In this document: piece by piece, positions 17,707 through 27,130 of the stretch
How the letters are laid out: each line of letters opens with the position of its first letter
Position numbering within the stretch: the first letter of the stretch is position 1
Assembly (NCBI GenBank): GCA_937899415.1
Contig: CALBPI010000005.1
Span: forward strand, 1-64,000
DNA length: 64,000 nt
Reading direction: 5' to 3'
DNA from: an uncultured Gammaproteobacteria bacterium
GTDB lineage: Bacteria > Pseudomonadota > Gammaproteobacteria > Steroidobacterales > Woeseiaceae
Notes under the pieces: generated by a model
What the model saw: the letters and a program-made list of their open reading frames with translations, nothing else
What the model was told of the DNA's origin: nothing
The model's database searches: none
Made by a program: the position numbers and the translations under genes

Positions 17707-18453
17707 ATGGAATACCTGATCCAGCTGGCCACCGATCCGGCGGCCTGGATCGCGCTCGCGACACTTGCGGTCATGGAAGTCGTGCTTGGCATCGACAACC
17801 TGATCTTTATCTCCATCCTCTCCAACCGCTTGCCCGAGGGGCAACGTTCCCGGGCACGGCGCATCGGCATCGCCATGGCGCTGGTACTGCGCCTCGCGCT
17901 GCTGGGCACCATCGCGATCATCATCAAGCTCACAGCGCCCGTGTTCACGGTGCTCGGCAATGAGTTCTCGTGGCGCGACCTCATCCTCATCGCGGGCGGC
18001 TTGTTCCTGGTCTGGAAGGCGACACCCGAGATCCATGAGAAAGTCGACCCGGACGACGAGGCGCACGGCGACGGGGCAGGCGCTGCCACCGCGACGGCCA
18101 CGGCGGTCATCGCGCAGATCCTCGTGCTGGATCTCGTGTTCTCTGTCGACAGCATCATTACCGCCGTCGGCATGACGACACACCTGCCGATCATGGTGAT
18201 TGCGGTGCTCATTGCCGTCACGACCATGCTGCTGGCCGCCGATCCGCTGTCCGAGTTCATTCACCGCAACCCGACCATCGTCATGCTGGCGCTGGGCTTC
18301 CTCTTGCTCATCGGCACGACGCTAATTGCCGAAGGCTTCGGCGCGCACGTGCCCAAAGGCTACATCTACGCGGCCATGGCGTTCTCGGCACTGGTCGAGG
18401 GGCTCAACATGGCGGCGCGGCGCGCCAAGCGAAAACGGAGTCAGGCCTCGTAA
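17707..18453 (+). CDS. TerC-family integral membrane protein
   Basis: A 248-residue inner-membrane protein with about seven helices. The family motifs are clear: [20 protein letters not shown] near 20-39 and a second acidic motif [16 protein letters not shown] near 140-155, whose buried Asp residues are thought to bind metal. TerC relatives export manganese or act in tellurite resistance and membrane-protein metallation; no ter genes are nearby, so Mn or metal homeostasis is the likelier role. Strong ribosome-binding site (GGGGAGGGAAACACC). The last 13 bases overlap the convergent MFS gene. Confidence 0.9.
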   Translation: MEYLIQLATDPAAWIALATLAVMEVVLGIDNLIFISILSNRLPEGQRSRARRIGIAMALVLRLALLGTIAIIIKLTAPVFTVLGNEFSWRDLILIAGGLFLVWKATPEIHEKVDPDDEAHGDGAGAATATATAVIAQILVLDLVFSVDSIITAVGMTTHLPIMVIAVLIAVTTMLLAADPLSEFIHRNPTIVMLALGFLLLIGTTLIAEGFGAHVPKGYIYAAMAFSALVEGLNMAARRAKRKRSQAS

Positions 18454-19658
18454 CGGCGTCGGCGCAAGGCCCGCGAAGCCCAGGCCATGGCCAGCGTCGC
18501 GATCAGGCAGTAGCCGCCAAGCCAGCGCATCTGTTTTGTCAGCGGCATACCCGTATCGATGAGCGTGCCCGTCAGGCCGGGTCCCGCCGCTGTTGAAAAC
18601 ACCATGGCCGAGACGATCACCGAGCGCACGGCACCCAGGTGTTTAGTGCCGTAGACCTCAGGCCACAACGCGCCAAACAGCGTCGAGGAAATCCCGTAGC
18701 TCACGCCCACGAGCACGATGACCACAAACAAAGACCAAGCGGGACCTGCGACAGACAACGCGAAGCACGCGGCCGTCAGCGGCAACAGGAATCCGGGCAG
18801 AATTGCCACGGCACCAAATCGGTCGATCACGGCTCCCATGATCAGCGCGCAAACAATCGTCGTTGCCGCCATCGCCATGAGCGAGGTTGCGAACAACTGC
18901 GGCGGCCAATCGAAATAGGCCGTCATGTAATCCTGGTGGTAGAAGATTGTAGTGCCGCTAAACGCAGGTGCGAGTACGCCCGTAAGCAACACCCAAAACA
19001 CGGGGTCCCGGAGCACCTCGCCCCGCGTCCAGTCGCGACCCTGGTCTTGGCTGACCGGATCATCGGCATGGGCCGATTGCGGCGTCCGCGGCTTGGCGTA
19101 GGCCCAGGCCGCCAGTGGCAGGCCTACAAGCACGAGCGCACCGGCTGCGGCGACCCAGCCGAGCTGGTAGCCGAAGCCCGCCGCGATAAGTGCAAACCCG
19201 ATCGGGATCGTCGCCTCGCCGCCCTGGTGGCCAAGCACGACGAGCGATACGGCCCGACCGCGACCACCGACGAACCAGCGGCCCGTCGCCGTCAGTGCCG
19301 TGTGCGTCATCATGCCCTGACCCAAGAGCCGCAGCAGGTAGATGGCAACCGTGAGCAGCAGCACGTTTGGCGCGAAGGCCGCCAGCAACGTGGCACCCGC
19401 GAGTGAGGGAACCACGAGCGCGACCATGCGCGCCTCGGGGATAACATCCACGAGTCGGCCAACGAATGGCAGGCTCATGGCGCTTGCAAGCGTCGCCAGC
19501 ATGTAAAGCCGACCGAACTCGCCGTGGCTCAAACCAAAGGCCTGCTGCCACTCAGCGACAGAGGCCGAGATGAAATAGGTCTGGCCAAAACTCGAGAAGA
19601 ACGTCAGCAGAAAACCGCCGGCGATCCAGCGGAAATTGCGACGCAGGAAAGCAAACAT
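18441..19658 (-). CDS. MFS transporter
   Basis: A 405-residue major facilitator with 12 predicted helices in two halves joined by a cytoplasmic loop (about 195-215, [18 protein letters not shown]). The loop after helix 2 carries [12 protein letters not shown], a variant of the MFS A-motif. Related proteins are usually annotated as oxalate/formate-like or monocarboxylate MFS carriers; substrate cannot be read from sequence. No strong Shine-Dalgarno sequence precedes the ATG. It is convergent with terC and divergent from the M1 aminopeptidase. Confidence 0.85.
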   Translation of the reverse strand: MFAFLRRNFRWIAGGFLLTFFSSFGQTYFISASVAEWQQAFGLSHGEFGRLYMLATLASAMSLPFVGRLVDVIPEARMVALVVPSLAGATLLAAFAPNVLLLTVAIYLLRLLGQGMMTHTALTATGRWFVGGRGRAVSLVVLGHQGGEATIPIGFALIAAGFGYQLGWVAAAGALVLVGLPLAAWAYAKPRTPQSAHADDPVSQDQGRDWTRGEVLRDPVFWVLLTGVLAPAFSGTTIFYHQDYMTAYFDWPPQLFATSLMAMAATTIVCALIMGAVIDRFGAVAILPGFLLPLTAACFALSVAGPAWSLFVVIVLVGVSYGISSTLFGALWPEVYGTKHLGAVRSVIVSAMVFSTAAGPGLTGTLIDTGMPLTKQMRWLGGYCLIATLAMAWASRALRRRRYEA

Positions 19659-19766
19659 CGGCGGAGCTTACCCGCTGCAGCGCCACGGTGCGCGGGCCGC
19701 GGTGAGGCTGACTTGCGCACAGCGCCGGGGCCGGTAGGCTGTCCTCTTTTTCCGCCGGAGTCCCCC

Positions 19767-21674
19767 GTGTCACCGAAACGTCTGTTGCCCCTGGCCGTTC
19801 TGGCCCTGGCCGCCTGCTCCAAGGCCCCCGAATCCACCGAATCCCCTGAGACGACGAGCGCCGAGGCCAGTGCGCCTGCGGAGGCCGGGCCCGTACCTGG
19901 CCGTGATTACCACTCCTACGCCACCGAGACCTTCGCCACGACCCACCTGGTGCTGGATCTCGATGTCGACTTTGAACGCCGCGTTCTTGAAGGCACGGCG
20001 ACGCTCGACATCGAGCGCGGCGGACCCGGCGACACGCTCGTTCTCGATACGCGCGACCTGACGATCACGGGCGTGCGTGCGGGTGGCGAGTCGCTCAGCG
20101 ATACAGCATTCGAGCTCGGCGAGGCCGACGACATTCTGGGCGCGCCGCTGTCGATCACGGTGCCTGAGGGCGCGTCGCGCGTTGAAGTGGCCTACCGCAC
20201 CTCGCCCGAAGCGACCGGTCTGCAATGGTTGGAGCCGCGCCAGACTGCGGGCAAGCGTCATCCCTTTCTGTTCAGCCAGGCGCAGGCGATCCACGCGCGC
20301 AGTTTTGTGCCGTCGCAGGACACGCCAGCTGTGCGCTTCACCTACACCGCGACCGTGCGCGTGCCGCCCGACTTGCTTGCGGTGATGAGCGCCGACAACG
20401 CCACGGAGCGCTCGGAAGACGGGGTCTACGAATTCGAAATGCCGCAGTCGATTCCGAGTTACCTGCTGGCCATCGCCGTCGGTGACCTCGAGTTCAAGGC
20501 CATGGGCGAACGCACGGGCGTCTACGCGGAAGCGGAATTGCTCGATGCCGCTGCTGCCGAGTTCGAAGACACGGAGCGCATGCTAGAAATCGCCGAGGTC
20601 GACTATGGCCCCTACAAGTGGGGCCGTTACGACCTGCTGATCCTGCCACCCAGCTTTCCATTCGGCGGCATGGAGAACCCGCGGCTCAGTTTCATCACAC
20701 CGACGGTGATTGCGGGCGATAAGAGCCTGGTGGCGCTTATAGCGCATGAGCTCGCGCACTCGTGGTCGGGCAATCTCGTGACCAACGCCACCTGGCGTGA
20801 TCTCTGGATCAACGAGGGTTTCACGACCTACCTGACCAACCGCATCATGCAGAAGGTCTACGGCGACGACCGCTACACGATGGAAGTCGCACTCGGCTAT
20901 GCGGACCTGCTCGGTGAACTCGAGCTGCTGGAGACCAGCGACGAGATCATGGCGCTCGACGTTCGCGGCCGTGACCCCGATGAGTCGTTCTCGAACATCC
21001 CTTATGAGAAGGGCTCGCTGTTCCTTTTCGAAATCGAGAAAGCGATCGGCCGAGAGGCCTTCGATGCCTTCCTGCTCGACTACTTCCAGGCATTCGAGTT
21101 CAAGAGCATCCACACGGAAGCAGCCCTGGCCTATTTCGAGGAAACACTGCTGGCGCAGCACGGCGACGCCCTCGACGCGGACCGCATCCGCGAGTGGATC
21201 TACGAGCCCGGCCTGCCCGAGGACGCACCTGCCCCAACGTCTGACGCGTTCACGGGCGTCGACTCGGCACGCGCGGACTGGCTCGCGGGCTCGCTAGCGG
21301 CAGACGCCATCGACACGGCCGACTGGACCTTCCATCAGTGGAAGCACTTCCTGGACGGCATGCCCGAGGCGCTCACGGGCGAGCAGCTCACCGAGCTCGA
21401 TACTGCGTTCGGCCTGACCGAGACACAAAATAATGAGATCGCCTTCAGCTGGCTCATGATCGCGGTGCGTAACAACTATGAAGCTGCCGAGCCCAGACTC
21501 GAGGCATTCCTGACGAGCATCGGCCGCAACAAGTTCCTGCTGCCGCTCTACCGCGCACTCGTCGCCAACGACAAACAAGCCGAGGCACAGCGCATCTTCG
21601 AGGCCGCCAAACCGGGCTATCACCCGCTGACCGTCAAGCGCAACGGCGCTGTCGTTTACGGCGAGGACGCCTGA
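19767..21674 (+). CDS. M1-family zinc aminopeptidase, lipoprotein (leukotriene A4 hydrolase-like)
   Basis: About 635 residues. A lipoprotein signal (lipobox LAAC, Cys17) leads into the N-terminal beta-domain, then the catalytic domain with the exopeptidase motif GGMEN (near 300) and zinc site HELAH at 327-331 with Glu350 as third ligand, then an all-helical C-terminal domain as in the LTA4-hydrolase branch. It should release N-terminal residues from peptides in the periplasm. The start is a GTG with GGAG seven bases upstream; the frame is open further upstream but that part lacks a signal. It ends shortly before a good terminator. Functionally it pairs with the S9 and M14 enzymes in this window. 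Confidence 0.93.
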   Translation: MSPKRLLPLAVLALAACSKAPESTESPETTSAEASAPAEAGPVPGRDYHSYATETFATTHLVLDLDVDFERRVLEGTATLDIERGGPGDTLVLDTRDLTITGVRAGGESLSDTAFELGEADDILGAPLSITVPEGASRVEVAYRTSPEATGLQWLEPRQTAGKRHPFLFSQAQAIHARSFVPSQDTPAVRFTYTATVRVPPDLLAVMSADNATERSEDGVYEFEMPQSIPSYLLAIAVGDLEFKAMGERTGVYAEAELLDAAAAEFEDTERMLEIAEVDYGPYKWGRYDLLILPPSFPFGGMENPRLSFITPTVIAGDKSLVALIAHELAHSWSGNLVTNATWRDLWINEGFTTYLTNRIMQKVYGDDRYTMEVALGYADLLGELELLETSDEIMALDVRGRDPDESFSNIPYEKGSLFLFEIEKAIGREAFDAFLLDYFQAFEFKSIHTEAALAYFEETLLAQHGDALDADRIREWIYEPGLPEDAPAPTSDAFTGVDSARADWLAGSLAADAIDTADWTFHQWKHFLDGMPEALTGEQLTELDTAFGLTETQNNEIAFSWLMIAVRNNYEAAEPRLEAFLTSIGRNKFLLPLYRALVANDKQAEAQRIFEAAKPGYHPLTVKRNGAVVYGEDA

Positions 21675-21745
21675 GCGACTCAACGGCTTGCAGACCCGGG
21701 CGTGAATCTGACGCTCGGATCTGATCCTATAATTTTCAATCGGTT

Positions 21746-21779
21746 ACGCCTCCCTGCACGCGCTGGGGGGCGTTTTTTT
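21746..21779 (+). terminator. Rho-independent terminator after the M1 aminopeptidase
   Basis: ACGCCTCCC pairs with GGGGGGCGT (one mismatch) across a 12-base loop and is followed by seven T residues. It sits about 70 bases past the aminopeptidase stop and insulates the SPFH promoter. Confidence 0.85.
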
Positions 21780-21792
21780 AGGTCCGAAATAT

Positions 21793-21827
21793 TTGACAAG
21801 CCCGCTATCAAAGTGATATCACTTTGA
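21793..21827 (+). promoter_or_regulatory. Promoter with a 20-bp perfect palindromic operator before the SPFH gene
   Basis: TTGACA at 21793-21798 is a consensus -35 box. A perfect 20-bp palindrome TCAAAGTGATATCACTTTGA spans 21808-21827 and covers the expected -10 position (TATCAC, 18 bases from the -35). A repressor bound here would block RNA polymerase. The small ribbon-helix-helix protein encoded just after the SPFH gene is the natural candidate for autoregulation, as palindromes of this kind suit RHH dimers of dimers; that link is inference. Confidence 0.6.
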
Positions 21828-21852
21828 CATCACTGAGAGAGGGAGACATACG

Positions 21853-22776
21853 ATGGATAACATTCACGAACGTACCTACAACGCGATCAGCGGCTGGCTG
21901 CCACTGCTCGTCCTGCTGGGTCTCATCGGCGGCGCCATCGCCGGATTCGCCAACCAGCTTCCGGTCATCGGCATCGTATGCATCCTGCTCGTCACCATCG
22001 GCGTCGTCGGCTTCCAGGCCGTCGCACCCAACGACGCCCGCGTCCTGCTGCTGTTTGGTGACTACAAGGGTTCGATCAACACCTCGGGCTTCTTTTGGGT
22101 GAACCCGTTCTTCTCGAAGAAAAAGATCACGCTGCGTGTTCGCAACTTCGAAACGGGCTCACAGTCTGTGCCGCAGAAGAAAAACTCGTCAGGCGCCGTG
22201 ATCCAGGAGAAAGGCCGCACGGGGGGTCGTCCGTCCAAGGTCAACGACAAGGACGGCAACCCGATCGAGATCTCGGCCGTCGTGGTCTGGAAGGTGGTCG
22301 ACACGGCCGAAGCCATGTTCGAAGTCGACGACTACGAAGACTACGTTGCCGTGCAAAGTGAGGCCGCGTTGCGCAACCTGGCCAGCCGTTACCCATACGA
22401 CGGCGCCGAGGGCGAGGAGTCACTGCGCGGCAACACGGCCGAAGTCGGCGAGGAACTGCGCAAGGACATCCAGGAGCGCCTGGGCAAGGCAGGCGTTGAG
22501 GCCATCGAGGCCCGCATCAGCCACCTCGCCTACGCACCCGAGATTGCTGCTGCCATGCTGCAACGCCAGCAGGCTGCTGCGGTGGTCGCGGCCCGCACCA
22601 AGATCGTCGAAGGCGCCGTGGGCATGGTCGAGATGGCGCTGGAGCAGCTCAAGGCGGACAACATCGTCGACCTCGATGACGAGCGTCGCGCGGCCATGGT
22701 CTCGAACCTGCTCGTGGTGCTTTGCAGCGACAAACATACGCAACCCGTCGTGAACACGGGCACGCTGTACAACTAG
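21853..22776 (+). CDS. SPFH (stomatin/prohibitin-like) membrane protein
   Basis: A 307-residue protein with two closely spaced N-terminal hydrophobic segments (about 14-33 and 36-57), then the SPFH/band-7 domain: [20 protein letters not shown], the [20 protein letters not shown] strand region, and a helical stretch [20 protein letters not shown] leading to a coiled coil rich in Gln/Ala. These proteins form ring scaffolds in membrane microdomains and often work with proteases. It is separate from the flotillin locus 7 kb away. Good ribosome-binding site (GAGGGAGACATACG). Likely co-transcribed with the small RHH gene and controlled by the palindrome upstream. Confidence 0.88.
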   Translation: MDNIHERTYNAISGWLPLLVLLGLIGGAIAGFANQLPVIGIVCILLVTIGVVGFQAVAPNDARVLLLFGDYKGSINTSGFFWVNPFFSKKKITLRVRNFETGSQSVPQKKNSSGAVIQEKGRTGGRPSKVNDKDGNPIEISAVVVWKVVDTAEAMFEVDDYEDYVAVQSEAALRNLASRYPYDGAEGEESLRGNTAEVGEELRKDIQERLGKAGVEAIEARISHLAYAPEIAAAMLQRQQAAAVVAARTKIVEGAVGMVEMALEQLKADNIVDLDDERRAAMVSNLLVVLCSDKHTQPVVNTGTLYN

Positions 22777-22843
22777 GACCATGATGTCGGCGCACGACAC
22801 GCAAAGCGCGCGTTGCGGTCTGGCGGCTGGAGGCTGCTAGGCC

Positions 22844-23008
22844 GTGGCGCGCACCTCGTTCCTCTACCGGACAGACCCCGCGGTGATGGACGCGCTCAAG
22901 CGCTGGGCGGGCGATGACCTGCGCAGCGTCAATGCACAGCTCGACTTCCTGGTGCGCAAGGCACTGCGCGATGCCGGGCGACTCAAGAAGCCCGGCGACA
23001 AGAAATAA
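22844..23008 (+). CDS. Small Arc-like ribbon-helix-helix DNA-binding protein
   Basis: A 54-residue protein starting at a GTG with GGAGG ten bases upstream. It begins MARTSFLYRTDPAVMDALKR, a beta-strand plus first helix, and continues with RSVNAQLDFLVRKALRDAGR, the second helix typical of Arc/HicB-like RHH proteins, where RSxNAQ and AGR are common. It ends in a lysine-rich tail. RHH proteins of this size are repressors or anchors that bind palindromes as paired dimers. Located 67 bases after the SPFH gene in the same direction, it probably regulates the palindromic promoter upstream of that gene. Convergent with the CNNM gene. Confidence 0.85.
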   Translation: MARTSFLYRTDPAVMDALKRWAGDDLRSVNAQLDFLVRKALRDAGRLKKPGDKK

Positions 23009-23009
23009 G

Positions 23010-24239
23010 CTAGACCTTCTTCACGGCTAACAGCCGCGCGCGCTTGTGATCGGCACGCACCACCCGAATCTCATGCCCGTTCCACTCGATGGTGTCCCCC
23101 ACCTCGGGAATGCGCTCAAGCTCACGCAACATCAGGCCACTGATGGTCGACACTTCATCATCCGCTTGCCAGACGATATCGAGCGCCTGTGAGAGACGAC
23201 GCAGGTCGACGCGGCCGCGCACAAACCAGGTGCCGCCCTTGTCGCGGCGGATGTCTTTGACGGGCTTGTCGCTCTCGTCGTTAATCTCGCCCACGATCTC
23301 CTCGAGCACGTCCTCGAGTGTCGCGATCCCCATGACGCTGCCGTATTCATCAACGACGAGCGCGAGGTGGCGGTGGCTTTCCTGGAAGGTGCGCAACAAG
23401 CGCGGCAAGGTCATGGTTTCGGGGACGATAAGCGGCTCGTGGGTCACGGCGTCCCAGTCGATGTCGTCGTCGGGGTTCTCGAGCAGCCAGTGCAGCAAAC
23501 GCTTGGCCAGCACCATGCCTGTGACATCATTGAGATCTCCCGTGGGTGTGAACGGGAACCGGCTGTGACCGGTTTCCTCCATGAGCTTGACGGCATCGGC
23601 GCGCTTGAGCGCGGGGTGCACGAAAACGACTTCTACGCCCGGCAGCATCACGTCATCCGCATTGAGATCAGCAAGCTGCGTGGCGCCGACGATGGCCCGC
23701 GCCGTCTTGACGCCCACGACCCCTTCGTTGCGACCCAACGCCGCCAGCACGCGAATTTCCTCGGGTGAGGTCACGGGCAGCTCACGATTGCCGCGCAAGG
23801 CGCGTGAGAGCTTCTCGCTGACTACGACCAGCGGCTTGAGCAGCATCGTGAGCCAGTTGATGCCGTGCGCCACGGGCTTCGCCAGCGCGCCCGCGAAGGT
23901 GACGCCCATGGTCTTCGGGATGATCTCCGTGAACAGCAGCACGGCCAGTGTGAACAGCAGCGAGAAGATCCAGAGCGTCGAAGGGTCGAACACGTTCGAG
24001 TAGCTGGCCCCGGCAACGGCAGCACCCACGGTGTGCGCCGCGGTGTTGAGGATCAGGATCGCGGCGATGGGCACGTCCATGTTGTCTTTGAAGCTCTCGA
24101 GCAGGGCACCGGCTTTCGAACCCTTCTGACGCATCACAGCGATTTGCGGGCGCGTCAGTGACAACAGTACGGACTCAAAGATGGAACACAGGAACGAGAC
24201 GACGAGCACGACGGCGACGGCGGCAATGAACAGCAGCAT
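23010..24239 (-). CDS. CNNM/CorC-type transporter (DUF21, CBS pair, CorC_HlyC)
   Basis: A 409-residue membrane protein in the CNNM/CorC family (hemolysin-C-like; Mg2+ or Co2+ efflux). An N-terminal DUF21 domain of three or four helices (about 1-160) contains SLTRPQIAVMRQKG and FTEIIPKTMGV. Two CBS motifs follow (about 195-315, including VVDEYGSVMGIATLEDVLEE), then a C-terminal CorC_HlyC domain (WFVRGRVDLRRLSQAL onwards). All parts are present at the usual length. The AAGGA that may serve as Shine-Dalgarno sequence lies inside one arm of a strong inverted repeat directly upstream, so its translation may depend on RNA folding. Confidence 0.9.
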   Translation of the reverse strand: MLLFIAAVAVVLVVSFLCSIFESVLLSLTRPQIAVMRQKGSKAGALLESFKDNMDVPIAAILILNTAAHTVGAAVAGASYSNVFDPSTLWIFSLLFTLAVLLFTEIIPKTMGVTFAGALAKPVAHGINWLTMLLKPLVVVSEKLSRALRGNRELPVTSPEEIRVLAALGRNEGVVGVKTARAIVGATQLADLNADDVMLPGVEVVFVHPALKRADAVKLMEETGHSRFPFTPTGDLNDVTGMVLAKRLLHWLLENPDDDIDWDAVTHEPLIVPETMTLPRLLRTFQESHRHLALVVDEYGSVMGIATLEDVLEEIVGEINDESDKPVKDIRRDKGGTWFVRGRVDLRRLSQALDIVWQADDEVSTISGLMLRELERIPEVGDTIEWNGHEIRVVRADHKRARLLAVKKV

Positions 24240-24242
24240 GGC

Positions 24243-24285
24243 GGCGCGGAATCCTTGCGTGGTGGAAACACAAGGATACCGCGCC
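24243..24285 (-). other. Strong stem-loop between the multicopper oxidase and CNNM genes
   Basis: GGCGCGG-(T)-ATCCTTG and CAAGGAT-(TC)-CCGCGCC form a near-perfect inverted repeat of about 17 bp with one mismatch and a one-base bulge. It starts five bases beyond the multicopper oxidase stop and ends four bases before the CNNM start. It lacks a T-run, so it may be a processing or attenuating hairpin, or it may mask the CNNM ribosome-binding site. Confidence 0.6.
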
Positions 24286-24290
24286 TGCGG

Positions 24291-25589
24291 TCAGGATCGG
24301 CGTGGTGCTCGATCCCCGAGGGTCGGATCGCTGCTCACGCGGGCCGCCGTTGCGCCCGCGGGCGCCTGATACCAGCCGGGATCCGTGAAGTCCCCGCGCG
24401 CCACGTCATCGCGAACTTTGACGACCGAAAACATCCCACCCATCTCGATATTCCCGTGCGGACCGGCGCCCGTCATCATGGGCAGCGTGTTCTCCGGCCC
24501 GGGCATGTGCCCCATGTCGACGTGGTCCTGGTGCTCAGCCATGCCGCGCTGGCCCATTGCCATGTAGCCGGGCACGAGCGCACGCACGCGGGCGTCGAGC
24601 CCGGATTGGTCCACACCCAACGCATTGGGCAACCCGTGCCCCATGGCGTTCATCGTGTGATGCGCCATGTGGCAGTGAAACGCCCAGTCACCGGGAACCG
24701 CCGTGAACTCGATGTCGCGCATCTGACCGACGCCGATGATCTCTGTCGTCTCACGCCGCCACAGCGATCGTGGCCAGCGACCACCGTCAGACCCCGTGAC
24801 CTCATACTGCACACCGTGCAAGTGAATGGGGTGATTCCACATCGAGAGATTGCCGATGCGTACACGAACCCGCTCACCGGCTCGCGCCACGAGCGGCTCG
24901 ATCGCGGGAAACACCTTGCTGTTCCAGGTCCAGAGATCGAAGTCCTGCATGATCGACGGGTCGGGCCGGTAGCTGCCCGGGTGCAGCGCCCAGTTATGCA
25001 GCAGGAAGCAGTAGTCACGATCCACGGTTACGGCCTCACCCTCCTTCGGGTGGATGATGAACATCCCCATCATGCCGACCGCCATCTGCACCATCTCATC
25101 GGCATGCGGGTGGTACATGTGCGTCCCGTGCTGGTTTAGCGTGAACTCGTAGGCAAAAGTCTCACCCGGCGCGATCTGCGGTTGGCTGAGACCACCAACA
25201 CCGTCCATGCCGCTGGGCAGCTTGATGCCGTGCCAGTGCACCGTCGTGTGCTCAGGCAGTCGATTGGTCACGAGGATCCGGACCCGGTCGCCTTCGACGG
25301 CCTCGATTGTCGGGCCTGGCGTGCTGCCGTTGTAGCCCCAGCAAACGGCGCGGCTACCGGGCGCAAACTCATGCTCGACAGGCTCCGCCACGAGGTGGAA
25401 CTCCTTAACGCCGTTTTTCATGTCGTAAGGCAGCGTCCAGCCGTTGAGCGTTCGGACGGGCGTAAAGGCAGCGTCACCCGAACGCGTCGGTCGCTCGTTA
25501 TCGCTTTGCGCCTGCGCGGGTCCGCTTGAGACTGCGGCGACCAGAGCGCCGGCGCCCGAAAGGCTGAGAAATTCGCGTCGTGACGTCAT
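24291..25589 (-). CDS. Periplasmic multicopper oxidase (CopA/CueO-like), Tat-exported
   Basis: A 432-residue copper oxidase with a twin-arginine signal (SRREFLSLSG, then a hydrophobic run ending AQAQ). The four copper-binding segments are present in order: HWHG at 118-121, HMYHPHADE at 157-165, HPIHLHG near 252 and HCHMAHHTMNAMGHGL near 300, which supplies the type-1 Cys and axial Met. The C-terminal tail is rich in His and Met (QDHVDMGHMPGPE). It probably oxidises Cu(I) to the less toxic Cu(II). Its start overlaps the end of the TolC-like gene by four bases, placing it last in a copper operon. Confidence 0.92.
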   Translation of the reverse strand: MTSRREFLSLSGAGALVAAVSSGPAQAQSDNERPTRSGDAAFTPVRTLNGWTLPYDMKNGVKEFHLVAEPVEHEFAPGSRAVCWGYNGSTPGPTIEAVEGDRVRILVTNRLPEHTTVHWHGIKLPSGMDGVGGLSQPQIAPGETFAYEFTLNQHGTHMYHPHADEMVQMAVGMMGMFIIHPKEGEAVTVDRDYCFLLHNWALHPGSYRPDPSIMQDFDLWTWNSKVFPAIEPLVARAGERVRVRIGNLSMWNHPIHLHGVQYEVTGSDGGRWPRSLWRRETTEIIGVGQMRDIEFTAVPGDWAFHCHMAHHTMNAMGHGLPNALGVDQSGLDARVRALVPGYMAMGQRGMAEHQDHVDMGHMPGPENTLPMMTGAGPHGNIEMGGMFSVVKVRDDVARGDFTDPGWYQAPAGATAARVSSDPTLGDRAPRRS

Positions 25590-27052
25590 TGTTCTGCTCC
25601 GTGGTCGTGATGCTCAGGCATGTCGTGCCGGGCGTTCGGATCGTCGTTGTCTTCGTGATGCGTGGGCATGTCGTGGCCCGAGTGCGGCGCCATCGGCTGC
25701 GCGCGCGCTCCGGGGATCGACAACGGGCTGGTCTGCGGCACATCCAGCACATGCCCCGCTGCAGCGGCCAGCTCAACGTGTGCCTGCCAGTAGGCGCGAA
25801 TACTCGCCACGTAGTCCTGCCAGCCCGCGATCTCTCGTTGCTTCACCTCAAGCAGCTCGAATACGCCGATGAGCATAAAGTTGTACTGCGCGGCCGCCTC
25901 GCTGGTTGCCCGTGCGCGCGCCGGCAACAGAAAATCGCGCTGGGTCTGCGACTGTTCGTATGCTGCAGCCAGTCGCGCGTGTGCGCGCCGCAGACCATTC
26001 TCAATATCGAGCTCTACCCGCTGCACAGCGGCACCCGCCTGGATCAGCGCAGCCTGTTGCCGCGCGACTCGGCCTCGTCCCGTGTCGAATACAGGCAATC
26101 CAATGGACAACGATGGCCCCTTAAGGCGTGTACCGTCGGGCTCGCGCTCGACCTCGCCGCCGATCGACAAACCGCCTAACCAGCGCGACCAGTTTTCGAT
26201 CCCGACGCGCTCGGCCTGGGCGTCGGCACGCAAGCGCGCGGCGGCAAGATCCAACCGCCAGGTGCGTGCCGCATCAAGTAACGGTTCCAGGGCAGGCAGT
26301 TCGCGTGGCGGTTGCTGCAGCGTTCCGGAGAGCTGCCAAGAGCCACCGCTGCTGATACCCAGCGCATCGGCAAAATCGGCGCGAGCCTCCGCGGCGCGAC
26401 GCGCGGCACCGATGGCATCGACACGCAACGCGGCGGCGACGGCCTGCTGCTCAGCAAGCTCTCGCGGCGTCAGGTTCCCTGCGCTGCGAAAGCGAGCCGC
26501 GAGTTCTGCTGAAACGATGCCCGTCTCGGAGACCTGCGCCTGAAGCGCTTCAAGCTCGAGCGCCGCGGCGTAGTCAAACCAGGCATGCCGCGCGTCGATG
26601 GCCGTCTGCATCGCGTGCATGGCGACGTCATGCTGCAACGCTGTGAAGTCAGCCGCAGCCAGGTTCCGCCGTGCACCGAGCGTCAGCAGGTCCGTGAATG
26701 CAAATACGATCCCGAAGGTCTCGAGCCGCCCCGAAGCATCGCTGTCGAGGCGCGCCACATCGATCATCGGGTTAGCGATCCGGGCGGCTTCGTACACATC
26801 CGCAGCACCAAACCCGATGCTCGCGAGCGCGGCCATCAATTCGGGATTGCGGCCGAGAGCAATCCGCACGGCAGCATCGTGATCAATCTCGTCAGGAACG
26901 CGCGCCGTCGCTGCGTCCGCGGGCGGCAAGGCCAGCCCACGCGCTTCGCCAAGCGTACGCACGGCGTCGTCGCCCTCCGACAGGGGCAAGGCACTGCAGC
27001 CTGCGAGTGCCCCTGCAGCGACGACCGTCGCTGCCAGTCTTTTCGTCAACAT
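25586..27052 (-). CDS. TolC-family outer-membrane lipoprotein in the copper operon
   Basis: About 488 residues. The start chosen gives a lipoprotein signal (MLTKRLAATVVAAGALAGCS, Cys19); the frame is open further upstream without one, and GGAAAG precedes this ATG. The body is Ala/Arg-rich and helical with the internal duplication of outer-membrane efflux proteins. The C-terminal tail is His-rich (SGHDMPTHHEDNDDP and a later HDMPEHHDHG), an unusual addition that may bind copper. No RND pump or adaptor is adjacent, so its partner must be elsewhere. Middle gene of the CopL-like/TolC/multicopper-oxidase operon. Confidence 0.87.
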   Translation of the reverse strand: MLTKRLAATVVAAGALAGCSALPLSEGDDAVRTLGEARGLALPPADAATARVPDEIDHDAAVRIALGRNPELMAALASIGFGAADVYEAARIANPMIDVARLDSDASGRLETFGIVFAFTDLLTLGARRNLAAADFTALQHDVAMHAMQTAIDARHAWFDYAAALELEALQAQVSETGIVSAELAARFRSAGNLTPRELAEQQAVAAALRVDAIGAARRAAEARADFADALGISSGGSWQLSGTLQQPPRELPALEPLLDAARTWRLDLAAARLRADAQAERVGIENWSRWLGGLSIGGEVEREPDGTRLKGPSLSIGLPVFDTGRGRVARQQAALIQAGAAVQRVELDIENGLRRAHARLAAAYEQSQTQRDFLLPARARATSEAAAQYNFMLIGVFELLEVKQREIAGWQDYVASIRAYWQAHVELAAAAGHVLDVPQTSPLSIPGARAQPMAPHSGHDMPTHHEDNDDPNARHDMPEHHDHGAEQ

Positions 27053-27130
27053 GAGAACTTTCCAGATCCGCGTCGGGCGCCGGGCGCCCGCGCACAAACA
27101 GACAAACCCGCTGCTCGCGGGCCGGTTCGC

